Of a stretch of DNA of 64,000 nt, positions 23,190 through 32,988 are shown one piece after another; position 1 is the stretch's first letter; each line of letters opens with the position of its first letter. Source of the stretch: Notolepis coatsorum (Eukaryota > Chordata > Actinopteri > Aulopiformes > Paralepididae); assembly GCA_963971535.1 (NCBI GenBank), contig OZ020589.1:56082077-56146076 (forward strand). Reading direction: 5' to 3'. A program made the position numbers and the translations under genes. The notes beneath the pieces were generated by a model. The model was not told the DNA's origin. It did not search any database and saw nothing but the letters and a program-made list of their open reading frames with translations.

Positions 23190-23239
23190 AGTGAGAGTCT
23201 ATAGTGAGAGGTCTATAGTGAGATAATCTATAGAGAGAG
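23190..23239. repeat. TCTATAGTGAGAG minisatellite, left part
   Basis: Several units of TCTATAGTGAGAGG end where the nested LTR element begins. The array continues at 27826. Confidence 0.85.
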
Positions 23240-24348
23240 TGTTATGGTTTGACACCGACCCCAAACGCAACGACACAAGAGAGTAGGATTCAGAGTTGCC
23301 AAAAACAAGGGCTTGTTTATTAAGACTAAATAAACAGCACAGACTTGGAAGAGTTCAAACAAAGACTGGAATACAAGCAAGGATGAATGTTGCTGCTCTG
23401 CAGCTTCTCCCGGGATGGTAGTCAGGGGAAGCAGACGCTGACGTCAGAGCCGCTCTGCAGACTTCTCTCGGCAGAATCTCCGAGGTGGTTGCGGGACCGA
23501 GAGAGAGAGAGGGAGCGAGTTAACTCAGAGTGCAGGTGGAACAGAGCAGGTGAACAGGAGAGGTGACTTGTACCCGAAAACAGAGTTATCCAAGTGACTG
23601 AATCTTCGGTGTAAATACACACTGTGAGTAACGTTCCAAACACAATCCCAAGTGATAGATATCTTCGGTGCAAAAATAAACACTGTGAGCGAAGTCCCAA
23701 AATACAAATCCAATGTGAAAATATCTTCGGTGTGTAAACACACAGTGGGAGATGTTAGGCCAAAATATTATCCCAATGAAACAATCCAAAAAAGGCTAAA
23801 CGCTGGGTGAGTGACTGTCTGATAAAAAGCTGGAAATCTTCAGTGTTATATAAACACACGAAAAACGGAATTGGATCAAAGACAGTCATAAAAAACTCAC
23901 CCAGGCGTTGTGCGTAAAGAGCGTTGGAGCAGAACGGAGCGAGCGCGTCGCCACGGGGAAAGGGTGTCCAAGAGGAATGTTTCTTGAATATCCTGGAGGC
24001 AAAGCACAGGGAAAACAACAGCAGGCAGCAGGAACGGCGAATGCAACTGAAATATCAAAACGATCCAACAAAACTTGAATGGGGAAACGGGGTATAAATA
24101 ATCAGGGAATGCTTAATTGACAAGCAGTGACAGCTGAGGGATGTGATTGACAAGCGTGTGGTTGGGGGAGCACCAATCAACGACGTCTATGGGAAGAAGC
24201 GTGTGAATAGGGGAATGCAATGATTAACAGAAAACAAAAGGAAAAACAGAGCAAGTAGGCTTAAGGGAACAGAGCGAGTGGGTGAGCAGCGGACCAATCA
24301 TCACAGTACTTCAAGAAGCCTGTGGTGGGGAAAGAACCAAACCTTACA
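23240..24348 (-). repeat. 3' LTR of the nested element
   Basis: On the plus strand it starts TGTTATGGTTTGACACC and ends CCAAACCTTACA. Repeated ORFs within both LTRs are coincidental. Confidence 0.9.
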
Positions 24349-26096
24349 GTACCCCCCCCTCCACGGGAGCCACCCGGCGACCCACTTGGCCCCGGCCTGC
24401 CCGGACGGGACCGAAGGAAGCCGGCGATCAGGGGCACTGGAGAGGGGGACAAGGACAGAGGCCCGGAGAGGGGAACCGGAGACGAGGACAGAGGACCGGC
24501 GAGGGAGGCCGGAGACGGGGACTGGGACCCGACAGCGGAGGCCGGGCACGGGGACTGGGGCCCGACAGCGGAGGCCGGGCACGGGGACTGGGACCCGACA
24601 GCGGAGGCCGGGCACAGGGACAGAGAACCGGCGAGGGAGGCCGGAGACGGGGACTGGGGCCCGACAGCGGAGGCCGGGCACGGGGACAGAGGACCGGCGA
24701 GGGAGGCCGGAGACGGGGACTGGGACCCGGTGAGGGGGCTGGACGGCACCCGAAGACAACGGGCACGACAGGAGGAGCTCCACCCCTTGATGGTACCGGA
24801 GGACCAGGCGATGTGGGGCTCGTGCAGCGCGAGCCAGGGCCTGCCCAGGACCACAGGGACAAGAGGAGAGCTGGTGACGAAAAACTGGAGCCTCTCAACG
24901 TGGTCACCAGCAACGGTGAGAAGGACTGGACAGGTGCGTTGAGTGACGTCAATCAGGCGGCGATGATCCATTGCGAAGACCTCCAAGGGCCTCTCGAGGT
25001 CCTCAAGTGGAATGTTGGCCCGGGTGGCAAACCCAACGTCCATGAAACTCCCATCAGCACCAGAGTCCATGAGTGCACCCACCGTCGCCTGCTGGTCCGC
25101 CCAGGCTAGGGTGACGTCCGCCAGACGGTTGGGTGGTGCACGGGTGGGGGAACAGGAAAGACGGCTCACCATGATATCCCGGGGTACCGGCGAGCCTGGT
25201 CCTCTTGGCCGGGCACGGCAATTGGAGACACGGTGTCCATCCCGGCCACAGTAGAGGCAACGGCCGGAGAAGAGCCTGGACTCCCGTTCGGCCGGGCTAA
25301 GGCGGTTGCATCCCAGCTGCATGGGTTCCTCCTCGGTCACGGCTCGGGAGGGAACAAACCCACCAGTCACGGAGGGGGCAGGACAGTCAGCACTGTAGAG
25401 GCGGCCGCCGGGAAAGGGAGCCCCTGAGCGGAGGTCGATGGCACAGCCGTAAGGCCGGCGAGGCGGAAAGACCTGAGCCCTGGACTCACCGAAAACCTCC
25501 TCGAGGTTGTGGTACTCGGGGGGTACGTCTGGGGTACTGAAAACCTCCTCGAGGTCGTGGTCCTCGGGGGGTACGTCTGGGGTACTGAAAACCTCCTCGA
25601 GGTCGTGGTCCTCGGGGGGTACGTCAGGGGGTCTCCGTCGGGTTCTCTCACGTCTTCTCTCCTGGAGGCGTCCGTCGATGCGAATGGCGAGGCTGAACAG
25701 GTCCTCGAGGGAATCAGGTTCCTCCCGGGTCGCGAGCTGGTCCCTGACTGCGTCACTGAGCCCCCTCATGAAGGCTAGACGAAGAGCTGGGTCGTTCCAA
25801 CCACTCTCCAACGCCGCCAGTCGAAACTCCAGGACGTAGTCTGTTACCCCGCCGCTCCCCTGTCGGAAGGTACCCAACCGGGCTCCAGGATCCAGACCAC
25901 GGGCTGGATGGTGGAACACCCTGCGGAGCTCAGCCACGAAGTCTGGATAGGAGAAACAAAAATCTGCATCCATTGCCCAGGAGGAAGTGACCCACTGGGC
26001 TGCCCGGCCTGAGAGCAAGCTTGTCATATAGGCCACTTGGGCTCCTCTTGAAGTGAATCGACTGGGTTGATGACGGAAAACCAACTCACATTGCAT
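24261..26096 (-). CDS. Chimeric gag-protease ORF with RT-leader repeats
   Basis: A frame of 611 residues. Residues 1-150 are a retrotransposon gag capsid (LLSGRAAQWV, FVAELRRVFHHPARG, DYVLEFRLAALESGWND). Residues 157-235 resemble the segment that opens RT in fish Gypsy pol proteins: a 16-residue unit ending VPPEDHDLEEVF is repeated three times, then ESRAQVFPPRRPYGCAIDL and GRLYS. The zinc knuckle is C280-X2-C283-X4-H288-X4-C293. The protease carries DSGA at 344-347 and LGRPWLALHEPHI near 417-429. Residues 457-535 are seven 11-residue repeats of the type SQSPSPASLAG. The frame ends inside the 3' LTR. The gag frame stays open upstream of the first methionine to about 26225, where a TAA blocks it, so translation may begin in 26024-26695 with a frameshift. 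No RT is present. Confidence 0.8.
   Translation of the reverse strand: MQCELVFRHQPSRFTSRGAQVAYMTSLLSGRAAQWVTSSWAMDADFCFSYPDFVAELRRVFHHPARGLDPGARLGTFRQGSGGVTDYVLEFRLAALESGWNDPALRLAFMRGLSDAVRDQLATREEPDSLEDLFSLAIRIDGRLQERRRERTRRRPPDVPPEDHDLEEVFSTPDVPPEDHDLEEVFSTPDVPPEYHNLEEVFGESRAQVFPPRRPYGCAIDLRSGAPFPGGRLYSADCPAPSVTGGFVPSRAVTEEEPMQLGCNRLSPAERESRLFSGRCLYCGRDGHRVSNCRARPRGPGSPVPRDIMVSRLSCSPTRAPPNRLADVTLAWADQQATVGALMDSGADGSFMDVGFATRANIPLEDLERPLEVFAMDHRRLIDVTQRTCPVLLTVAGDHVERLQFFVTSSPLVPVVLGRPWLALHEPHIAWSSGTIKGWSSSCRARCLRVPSSPLTGSQSPSPASLAGPLSPCPASAVGPQSPSPASLAGSLSLCPASAVGSQSPCPASAVGPQSPCPASAVGSQSPSPASLAGPLSSSPVPLSGPLSLSPSPVPLIAGFLRSRPGRPGPSGSPGGSRGGGGTVRFGSFPTTGFLKYCDDWSAAHPLALFP
24349..24364 (-). 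promoter_or_regulatory. Polypurine tract of the nested element
   Basis: The minus strand reads GTGGAGGGGGGGGTAC directly before the 3' LTR. Confidence 0.8.
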
Positions 26097-26695
26097 GATG
26101 AATGTGGCACAATCCTCGGGGTTGCCGTCGAACAGCCGTGGTTCGGAGAGACGGGGCCTGCCAGGGCTGCGGGTGATGCTCCTGCCGAGGCTCCTGAAGG
26201 AAGTGGGGTTATAAACAAGGAGTTAACGGTGTCGTTCAGCGTGTGAAGATGAAGGAGTATACTTGATTGTTGTCCTGCCAGGGCGGCCAGGGACCCTTGA
26301 ATAAGCTGGACCTGCTCCCTGAGTTCCAGTACAGCAGCCGCAGCCGCATCTAGCTGTAGGCTGTGTTCCCTGGCTGACTCTAACTGGACTGCCGCTGCTG
26401 TGCTGACTCTCTTGCGGGCGCAGACCGCGCAGGCCAGTACGAACTCCTTGACGTCGTTCCTCATGGTGGGCCACCAGAATCGACGAGCCAGGAAGGAGAA
26501 CGTGCGATGAACGCCCGGGTGGCAGGCGAACCGGCTGGTATGGCCCCACTGGAGGACCCGGGACCGGACTGAGTTGGGGACAAAGAGACGATGAACCGGT
26601 ACATTGCCTGGAGCGCGATGGAAGCGTAGGGCACGCCTTACCACCCCCTCGATGCCCAAGGTGACGACTCTCTCTGTGTCGGCTGGGGTCGTCAT
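26024..26695 (-). CDS. Integrase zinc-binding domain fused to gag N-terminus
   Basis: A frame of 223 residues at the 5' end of the element. Residues 36-96 are an integrase H2C2 zinc-binding domain: RLFVPNSVRSRVLQWGH, with H52 and H59, then RRFWWPTM and C89-X2-C92 (CAVCARKR). In full-length Gypsy elements this domain precedes the integrase core near the end of pol. Here it is followed at once by an Ala/Gln/Leu-rich likely coiled coil (about 105-165) that resembles the usual start of gag. The last 72 bases overlap the start of 24261-26096 in another frame, and capsid homology passes from this frame to that one. This means one frameshift mutation or programmed shifting near 26160-26225. Whether the protein is made is unknown. 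Confidence 0.72.
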   Translation of the reverse strand: MTTPADTERVVTLGIEGVVRRALRFHRAPGNVPVHRLFVPNSVRSRVLQWGHTSRFACHPGVHRTFSFLARRFWWPTMRNDVKEFVLACAVCARKRVSTAAAVQLESAREHSLQLDAAAAAVLELREQVQLIQGSLAALAGQQSSILLHLHTLNDTVNSLFITPLPSGASAGASPAALAGPVSPNHGCSTATPRIVPHSSCNVSWFSVINPVDSLQEEPKWPI

Positions 26696-26711
26696 ATTGG
26701 TTGGATCGTAA

Positions 26712-27820
26712 TGTTATGGTTTGACACCGACCCCAAACGCAACGACACAAGAGAGTAGGATTCAGAGTTGCCAAAAACAAGGGCTTGTTTATTAAGACTA
26801 AATAAACAGCACAGACTTGGAAGAGTTCAAACAAAGACTGGAATACAAGCAAGGATGAATGTTGCTGCTCTGCAGCTTCTCCCGGGATGGTAGTCAGGGG
26901 AAGCAGACGCTGACGTCAGAGCCGCTCTGCAGACTTCTCTCGGCAGAATCTCCGAGGTGGTTGCGGGACCGAGAGAGAGAGAGGGAGCGAGTTAACTCAG
27001 AGTGCAGGTGGAACAGAGCAGGTGAACAGGAGAGGTGACTTGTACCCGAAAACAGAGTTATCCAAGTGACTGAATCTTCGGTGTAAATACACACTGTGAG
27101 TAACGTTCCAAACACAATCCCAAGTGATAGATATCTTCGGTGCAAAAATAAACACTGTGAGCGAAGTCCCAAAATACAAATCCAATGTGAAAATATCTTC
27201 GGTGTGTAAACACACAGTGGGAGATGTTAGGCCAAAATATTATCCCAATGAAACAATCCAAAAAAGGCTAAACGCTGGGTGAGTGACTGTCTGATAAAAA
27301 GCTGGAAATCTTCAGTGTTATATAAACACACGAAAAACGGAATTGGATCAAAGACAGTCATAAAAAACTCACCCAGGCGTTGTGCGTAAAGAGCGTTGGA
27401 GCAGAACGGAGCGAGCGCGTCGCCACGGGGAAAGGGTGTCCAAGAGGAATGTTTCTTGAATATCCTGGAGGCAAAGCACAGGGAAAACAACAGCAGGCAG
27501 CAGGAACGGCGAATGCAACTGAAATATCAAAACGATCCAACAAAACTTGAATGGGGAAACGGGGTATAAATAATCAGGGAATGCTTAATTGACAAGCAGT
27601 GACAGCTGAGGGATGTGATTGACAAGCGTGTGGTTGGGGGAGCACCAATCAACGACGTCTATGGGAAGAAGCGTGTGAATAGGGGAATGCAATGATTAAC
27701 AGAAAACAAAAGGAAAAACAGAGCAAGTAGGCTTAAGGGAACAGAGCGAGTGGGTGAGCAGCGGACCAATCATCACAGTACTTCAAGAAGCCCGTGGTGG
27801 GGAAAGAACCAAACCTTACA
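26712..27820 (-). repeat. 5' LTR of the nested element
   Basis: It is almost identical to 23240-24348. The sequence next to its inner end reads TTACGATCCAACC on the minus strand and lacks the usual TGG, so the primer is unclear. Confidence 0.9.
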
Positions 27821-28027
27821 GAGAGGTCTGTAGTGAGAGAGTCTATAGTGAGAGGTCTATGGAGAGAGGTCTATAGTGAGAGGTCTATAGTGAGAGAGTC
27901 TATAGTGAGAGGTCTATAGAGAGAGCTCTATAGTGAGAGAGTCTATAGTGAGTCTATAGAGAGAGGTCTATAGTGTGAGTCTATAGTGAGTCTATAGAGA
28001 GAGGTCTATAGTGAGAGGTCTATAGTG
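27821..28027. repeat. TCTATAGTGAGAG minisatellite, right part
   Basis: About 14 irregular units of 13-21 bases. It is the continuation of 23190-23239. Confidence 0.9.
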
Positions 28028-28089
28028 TCTGTGATCAATTCATAGAACTATCCTACCTGGGGTGTAAAAAGTACCCAGAAATTATACTT

Positions 28090-28262
28090 ATGTGAAAGTA
28101 TGGGTACCGTCTCAAAATCTGAGAAAGCGGTCAAATTGAATGTTACCATAATGGCATCACACCCAGAGTCCACAGTTAAAATAATGTCATTGGACATTTT
28201 TAAAAGAGCAGTCTCAGTACTATGACGAGGTCTAAAGGCTGACTGAAACATGCACCCTCTAA
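28090..28262 (-). pseudogene. LINE reverse transcriptase fragment
   Basis: The minus strand encodes FQSAFRPRHSTETALLK and SNDIILTVDSGCDAIMV, followed by a degenerate version of the LDLSAAFDTVDH palm motif. It is L2-like. Only about 57 residues remain. Confidence 0.7.
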
Positions 28263-28309
28263 TATCTAGACAGACAGGCAAACAGAAGGGAAGGCCTGGG
28301 TGTAGGTTG

Positions 28310-28740
28310 GTGATATTGGATTAGATTCAAATGTATTGTCATTATACAGCACAAATACAGTACAGTGGGAATAAATGTGGCAAACAGAGGGTAGATGTAA
28401 CAGTAAAGTGCAATAGTAATATACAATGTACAGGTGATTAAACTGGTTAGGAAATATACATTAGATACTACTGAGTAATAGTGCTGGTCAGATGTATGTA
28501 CAGAGTATAGTATTAACATGTACAGTGATACAGGTATAAAGACACTATGGCAGTATGTCATACTGGCCAGTATAGCATAACTAGTAAGAGTAGGTAAAGG
28601 ATATGTACAGGTATAGATATAGTATCTACAGATATGTAAGGGAGAATTATGTGCGGGTGTGTACAGACGTTATTGTGCGTGCTATCATACAGTGGTAGGC
28701 AGGTGTATAAGTGGGTACAGGGGTAGCTGGCCAAAAACAC
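28310..28740 (-). repeat. LINE 3' UTR-like segment
   Basis: TTCAAATGTATTGTCATTAT followed by TACAGTACAGTGG-type sequence on the plus strand resembles the reverse of a LINE 3' end. It has no coding capacity. Confidence 0.45.
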
Positions 28741-29311
28741 ACTTGTGAGTAAAAGTAAAAAAGTCCTACTTTTAAGTGTACTTAAGTACTGAAAAGTAAA
28801 AGTACATTTTCTTTTTTAAAGGTATAGACCAGGGGTCTCAAACTCATAGTGATACTCTGTATCGGCAAGTACTCAAAATATTAGTAATGCACCCTCTAAT
28901 ATCTAGACAGAAGGGAAAACTAAAGGGATAGACCAGGGGTCTCAAACTCATTCCATCATGGGTCAGGGGTTAATTTTGACTATACATTGCACCAGGTGTG
29001 TTAGTTGAAGAGGTGAGCCGATTAGTGAAGTCATTAGCTGGTGTTTGGGCAGGGCTGAGTGATATCACAATAAAAGCAGAATACTGGATTATCCTGAATA
29101 ATATCACAATATTAAAGGCAGAATACTGGAGTACCCTGAATAATATCACAATATTAACCACAGCATAATGAGGATCTGACTGTCCATTCTTCTGATAGCA
29201 GATACTCAAGTGAAGTACAAATCTCGCAAAACAGTACTTAAGTATGGTAACGCACCCCTGGTTCTCAGAAGCTAATTTAATCCTGATATCCTTAGAGATG
29301 TGAAAGATGAA

Positions 29312-29465
29312 TCATATGTGGAGATCTGAAGACACACATGATAACTCATACAGGGGAGAGAACATCTAGTTGTTCAGTTTGTGGTAAAGGGTTCAGTCAG
29401 AATGGAAGTCTGAAGAAACACAGGAAAACTCATACATGAGAGGCATCATGTAGTTGTTCAGTTCA
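29312..29465 (+). pseudogene. C2H2 zinc-finger gene fragment
   Basis: A continuous frame reads [12 protein letters not shown], then one full finger C-X2-C-X12-H-X3-H ([17 protein letters not shown]). It continues into the next linker, where TGA at 29437 replaces the expected GG of HTGE. Partial fingers lie on both sides: CGDLKTH upstream has lost its middle, and CSCSV lies downstream. This matches the multi-finger exon of a vertebrate Kruppel-type ZNF gene. The stop and small deletions make it a pseudogene fragment. Confidence 0.75.
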
Positions 29466-30093
29466 GAGAAGGGGGCTTGAAAAGAAGCGAGAAAGGGTCC
29501 TAAAGTACAGTTTGCCGTATATTTAATAGTAACCCCATGTACTTATACTAAGCAGTATATTTAACAGGAACCCCATGTACTTATACTAAGCAGTATGATT
29601 ACCAGTACCAGCATCATTATGGTGATAGTTATCCCCAGAATGAATATGAGGTAGCTATCACCAGAATTAGCGGCTGTACTATAGCGTGTTTAAAAGAAGT
29701 TGGACAAATTCCTGAAACTTAAACAAGCATGCACCAAAACAAGAATAAAAGAGCCAACTGACTTAAAATCAAAAACCTCTTTTAAAAAGGCGAGAGGGAA
29801 CACTGACAAAGAGAGGCAGTTTGTGGGCCGGTGAAGAAAGGCAGTGTTTTAAGGGTTAATTCTATTTTTCATTTGTTTAAGTGAGGGAGCCTATCTTATC
29901 AGACACAGGAATGAAAACAAGAAGCCACAGAAATTACAGGACAATTTGCTTGCGTTATATCAACTGAGCTTGGTGACTACTCTATTTCCTGTATTGGCCC
30001 TTTGATAATAATCCTGATAATAATTTACAGAAAGAAGAGATAGGTTGAAAACCTTATTGATGATTTATATATGAATATATAAGGTAGAGAGAT

Positions 30094-30098
<5 letters not shown>
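29466..30098. other. Unannotated stretch
   Basis: It contains a tandem near-repeat of CCCCATGTACTTATACTAAGCAGTAT at 29532-29595. No gene recognised. Confidence 0.4.

Positions 30099-30181
<83 letters not shown>
30099..30181. repeat. (AT)n microsatellite
   Basis: About 41 AT units. Confidence 0.97.
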
Positions 30182-30184
<3 letters not shown>

Positions 30185-30814
30185 GGAGATGACCATTTGA
30201 GCGGTGGAAGAATAGTGGTCTAATAGCTATAACCCTAACCAGCAGAGGGGGGAGAATATGGGAGAGCAGCTTCAGGCATTAGATGTTATTTCAAGCATAT
30301 GCTAAATACATTACATTGACCATAAAAGCATGCCGTGATAACGATTTAGACATGTAACTTTGTCCATGAGGCCCCAACTCTTTTTCATTGTGAAAAGGGG
30401 AACTGCACCCAGAAGACTGTCATACAGTCATCTGCATCAAAATGTGAAGAACTAGCATTATTCTTCAATAACAAAATAACTTCAATAAGGGCCAGCATTA
30501 GTCGTGATACAGACATGGACACGAGTAGCAAAAACCCTGCCGGAGCTTGCTTCTGAGTAATCAGACTATAATGACGGCCCTTTTGGTCGTTATTAAAAGA
30601 GTGTAGACAGGTCATTTGCCAATGAGAGATATCAGTGTTTTTTCAATGTATCATCACGGGTTAGACGGTGGTGGAACCAGTGTTTTCAGAGGCAAGCCGC
30701 GTTAGCAGAGCAGAATGTTTTGAATTCCACAGCACATCAACAAGAGATAAGCTAGGCAGAGACAGCAGCGCGGAGAGGGGTTGGACAGTAGAAACTGCGT
30801 TTTAATGTTTTTTT
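30182..30814. other. Unannotated stretch
   Basis: Only a short minus ORF (30385-30615) with no recognisable domain. Confidence 0.4.
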
Positions 30815-31670
30815 CATTTCATTTCAAACCTTTATTTATACTCGTGAAAGCACTGAGGTTTCCCTCATTTACAGTGATGACGAGTTAACAAAGGACACAA
30901 ATATCATAACAGTTAATAATTACAATGAATTACAATTACTACAATGATGGATTAAAAACAATTACATGATTCAGTACATAGGTCAAGTGCAATGCCTTTA
31001 AACTCCATGAATGACGGGAATGTTCCGAGCTTTAGAGTCTTTTGCAGGGTATTCCATGTGTATGGAGCATCGTAGGAGAAGGCAGATTTTCCAAGCTCAG
31101 ACCGAACTCGAGGCACCCTGAGCATAAGCCGATCATTCGAACGAGTTTGGTAGGTGACAGCACTCCAGACCAACAAAGATGTAATATAAGGTGGATGTTT
31201 GCCAATAATTGCTTTGTAGATAAAAAGATACCCATGATAACTACGTCGCAACGAGAGAGATGGCCAGCCTACCCTCTCATACAAAAGACAATGGTGAGTA
31301 TCATATTTGTCACCCGTAATAAATCTTAGAGCGGAGTGGTAGGCAGAATCCAAAGGCCTTAATGTAGACGCAGACGCATGCCTGTAAATGACATCACCAT
31401 AGTCCAATATTGACAAAAAAACAGCCTGTATAATTATTTTCCTACAGAACATAGGAAAACTAGCGAGGTTACGGTACAAGAAACCAATCTTTTGCCGTAA
31501 TTTTGTAGCTAGGTTATCTATATGGAATTTAAAAGAAAGTTTATCATCCAGCCATATACCAAGATATTTATACTCACTAACTCTTTCAATATACAAACCA
31601 TTTGCTGTTGTTAGGTGTAGCATGTCATAATCTATAACCGTTTTAATGTGGGTAAAGGTTAAGGCTGTTG
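30815..31670 (-). pseudogene. 5'-truncated LINE: RT C-terminal part and 3' UTR
   Basis: On the minus strand the frame contains YKYLGIWLDDKLSFKFHI, KIGFLYRN, LDYGDVIYRHAS, LRFITGDKYDTHHC, YERVGWPSLSLRR and SAFSYDAPYTWN, the thumb and C-terminal part of a LINE RT. It is distinct from the family at 9960-10893. It remains open to its stop at 30952. The 3' UTR ends in a (TTTCA)n tail. The RT palm is absent. The clade is uncertain. It lies in the opposite direction to the LINE at 32192 and to the surrounding LTR element. Confidence 0.78.
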
Positions 31671-32082
31671 TCATGGCAGCAGTACATGACAACCAGAAGG
31701 GGCCTGTCGTTGCTATGGCGAGATGAGACACAGTAAATAAGTAGCGACAGAGAGGCCAGCTGTAATAATATGAACAGAGAGCCATGGTGTTTTGAAAAAT
31801 GAAGGTGTTATCTGAAAGGGAACCAAAACAGTCATAGATGACGAAAGAAAGCAAAATAGGGCAGAAGGAGCCATAAAGGCGAGATGAGGAGAGGGGGGAA
31901 CGCTTGAACCAGATCGAATTTTTTTTATGGCGGGACTGTCGTCATGATAAGAGTAAAGTCGAAAGGAGATTGTACCAGTGTGTATTATGTCCGATCAGGC
32001 AAGAGTATTAGTCTGAGAAAGCGTCCCCTGATATGGATAGGAAGGAGAGGAAAACAGCTGTGTTTTTTTAGGCCTTGGAAGG

Positions 32083-32178
32083 AAGGGCAGCGGCAGTTTG
32101 TTTGAGAGAGTAGCCATTTGCACCGAGACGAAGGGCAGCGGCAGTTTGTTTGAGAGAGTAGCCATTTGCACCGAGACA
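32083..32178. repeat. 48-bp direct repeat, two copies
   Basis: AAGGGCAGCGGCAGTTTG..CACCGAGAC occurs twice in immediate tandem (32083 and 32131), identical but for the last bases. Confidence 0.85.
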
Positions 32179-32191
32179 AGATAACACAAGG

Positions 32192-32988
32192 GTGAAATTT
32201 TTGCACAGAAAAAAGAGGTTCTTATCACTGGAAACTATGAAACTGCTTGCCAACTGCATGATCCTCAGCCAATATGACTATGCAAGTACGTACTGGTATA
32301 GTGGTGTTACAGTGGAATGTAAACACAGGCTACAAACCAGCCAAAATAAGACCATACGATTGGTCCTAAATCTGCCACCTCGAACCCATATTGAGCCATG
32401 TCACTTCAATGAGGTGGGATGGCTCCCTGTGGAGCAGAGGGTCTCCTTTCTGAAACTGGGACATATGTATAAAATGTTAAATGGATCTGCCCCCAGATAT
32501 TTATGCTCTCGTATTGTCCTGCGTGGCCAGGTCCACGGACGACAGTTACGGTCTGGACAGCTCTCAGTTTATGAGCCTAGAAAGGGTTCCTATTCACAGA
32601 ATGGCTTTCTGTCTACAGCCTGCCGGCTGTGGAACTCTCTGCCCAGGGCCATCCAAAACTCCCCCACTATTGCTGTCTTCAAGAGGGGTGTGAAGCGACA
32701 TCTGCAACAATAGGTTGCAGAGGGTGCTTGGCCACCACTCTTGAAGAACAGGAACATGACATGCTGTAATGAGGCTCTTAGAAAATTGTGTTGTCTATTT
32801 TATCTACTTGTTGTATCTATTTTATCTTAACTCTTTCTTTGTGATGTATTGTATTTTTCTTGGGACCATGTTGGAAACAAGTCGACAGACTTTCACATGT
32901 TATCCTTGTACCCCTTGTTTTTATACTATTGTATAAATTGTATGTACTAAATAAAAATCAAATCAATCAAATCAAATCAAGATGGCCG
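32192..32988 (+). pseudogene. 5'-truncated LINE: RT C-terminal part
   Basis: The open frame 32192-32713 encodes LANCMILSQYDYASTYWYSG, LQTSQNKTIRLVLNLPPRTH, FNEVGWLPVEQRVSFLKLGH and STACRLWNSLPRAI, the C-terminal region of another fish LINE lineage. The 3' UTR contains ATAAA and ends in a (ATCAA)n tail at 32955-32988. The absence of stops suggests a rather recent copy. It lacks the RT catalytic core. Confidence 0.78.

Larger units (their letters stand above)
23240..27820 (-). mobile_element. Young non-autonomous Ty3/Gypsy-like LTR element with shuffled domains
   Basis: Two 1109-bp LTRs (23240-24348 and 26712-27820) appear identical except for one visible T/C difference, near 24321/27793. GAGAG flanks both sides (23235-23239 and 27821-27825), and the host minisatellite continues across. 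The polypurine tract next to the left LTR gives minus orientation. The 2363-bp interior encodes an integrase zinc-binding domain, gag, a zinc knuckle and a protease. RT, RNase H and the integrase core are missing. Near-identical LTRs mean recent insertion, so proteins from a relative must have mobilised it. Confidence 0.92.
28056..29261. mobile_element. Diverged MITE with LINE pieces inside
   Basis: The left end ACCTGGGGTGTAAAAAGTAC and the right end (reverse complement ACCAGGGGTGCGTTACC) are imperfect inverted repeats. Next to them is AAGTACTTAAGT-type sequence common in fish MITEs. LINE fragments interrupt it. The phrase AGACCAGGGGTCTCAAACTC occurs twice (28826 and 28931). The target duplication is not clear. 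Confidence 0.5.

Noticed and set aside
24278..25109. Plus-strand Gly/Arg-rich ORFs opposite the gag-protease gene
   Set aside because: They mirror the GC-rich 33-bp repeats of the minus-strand frame; the minus strand carries the real domains.
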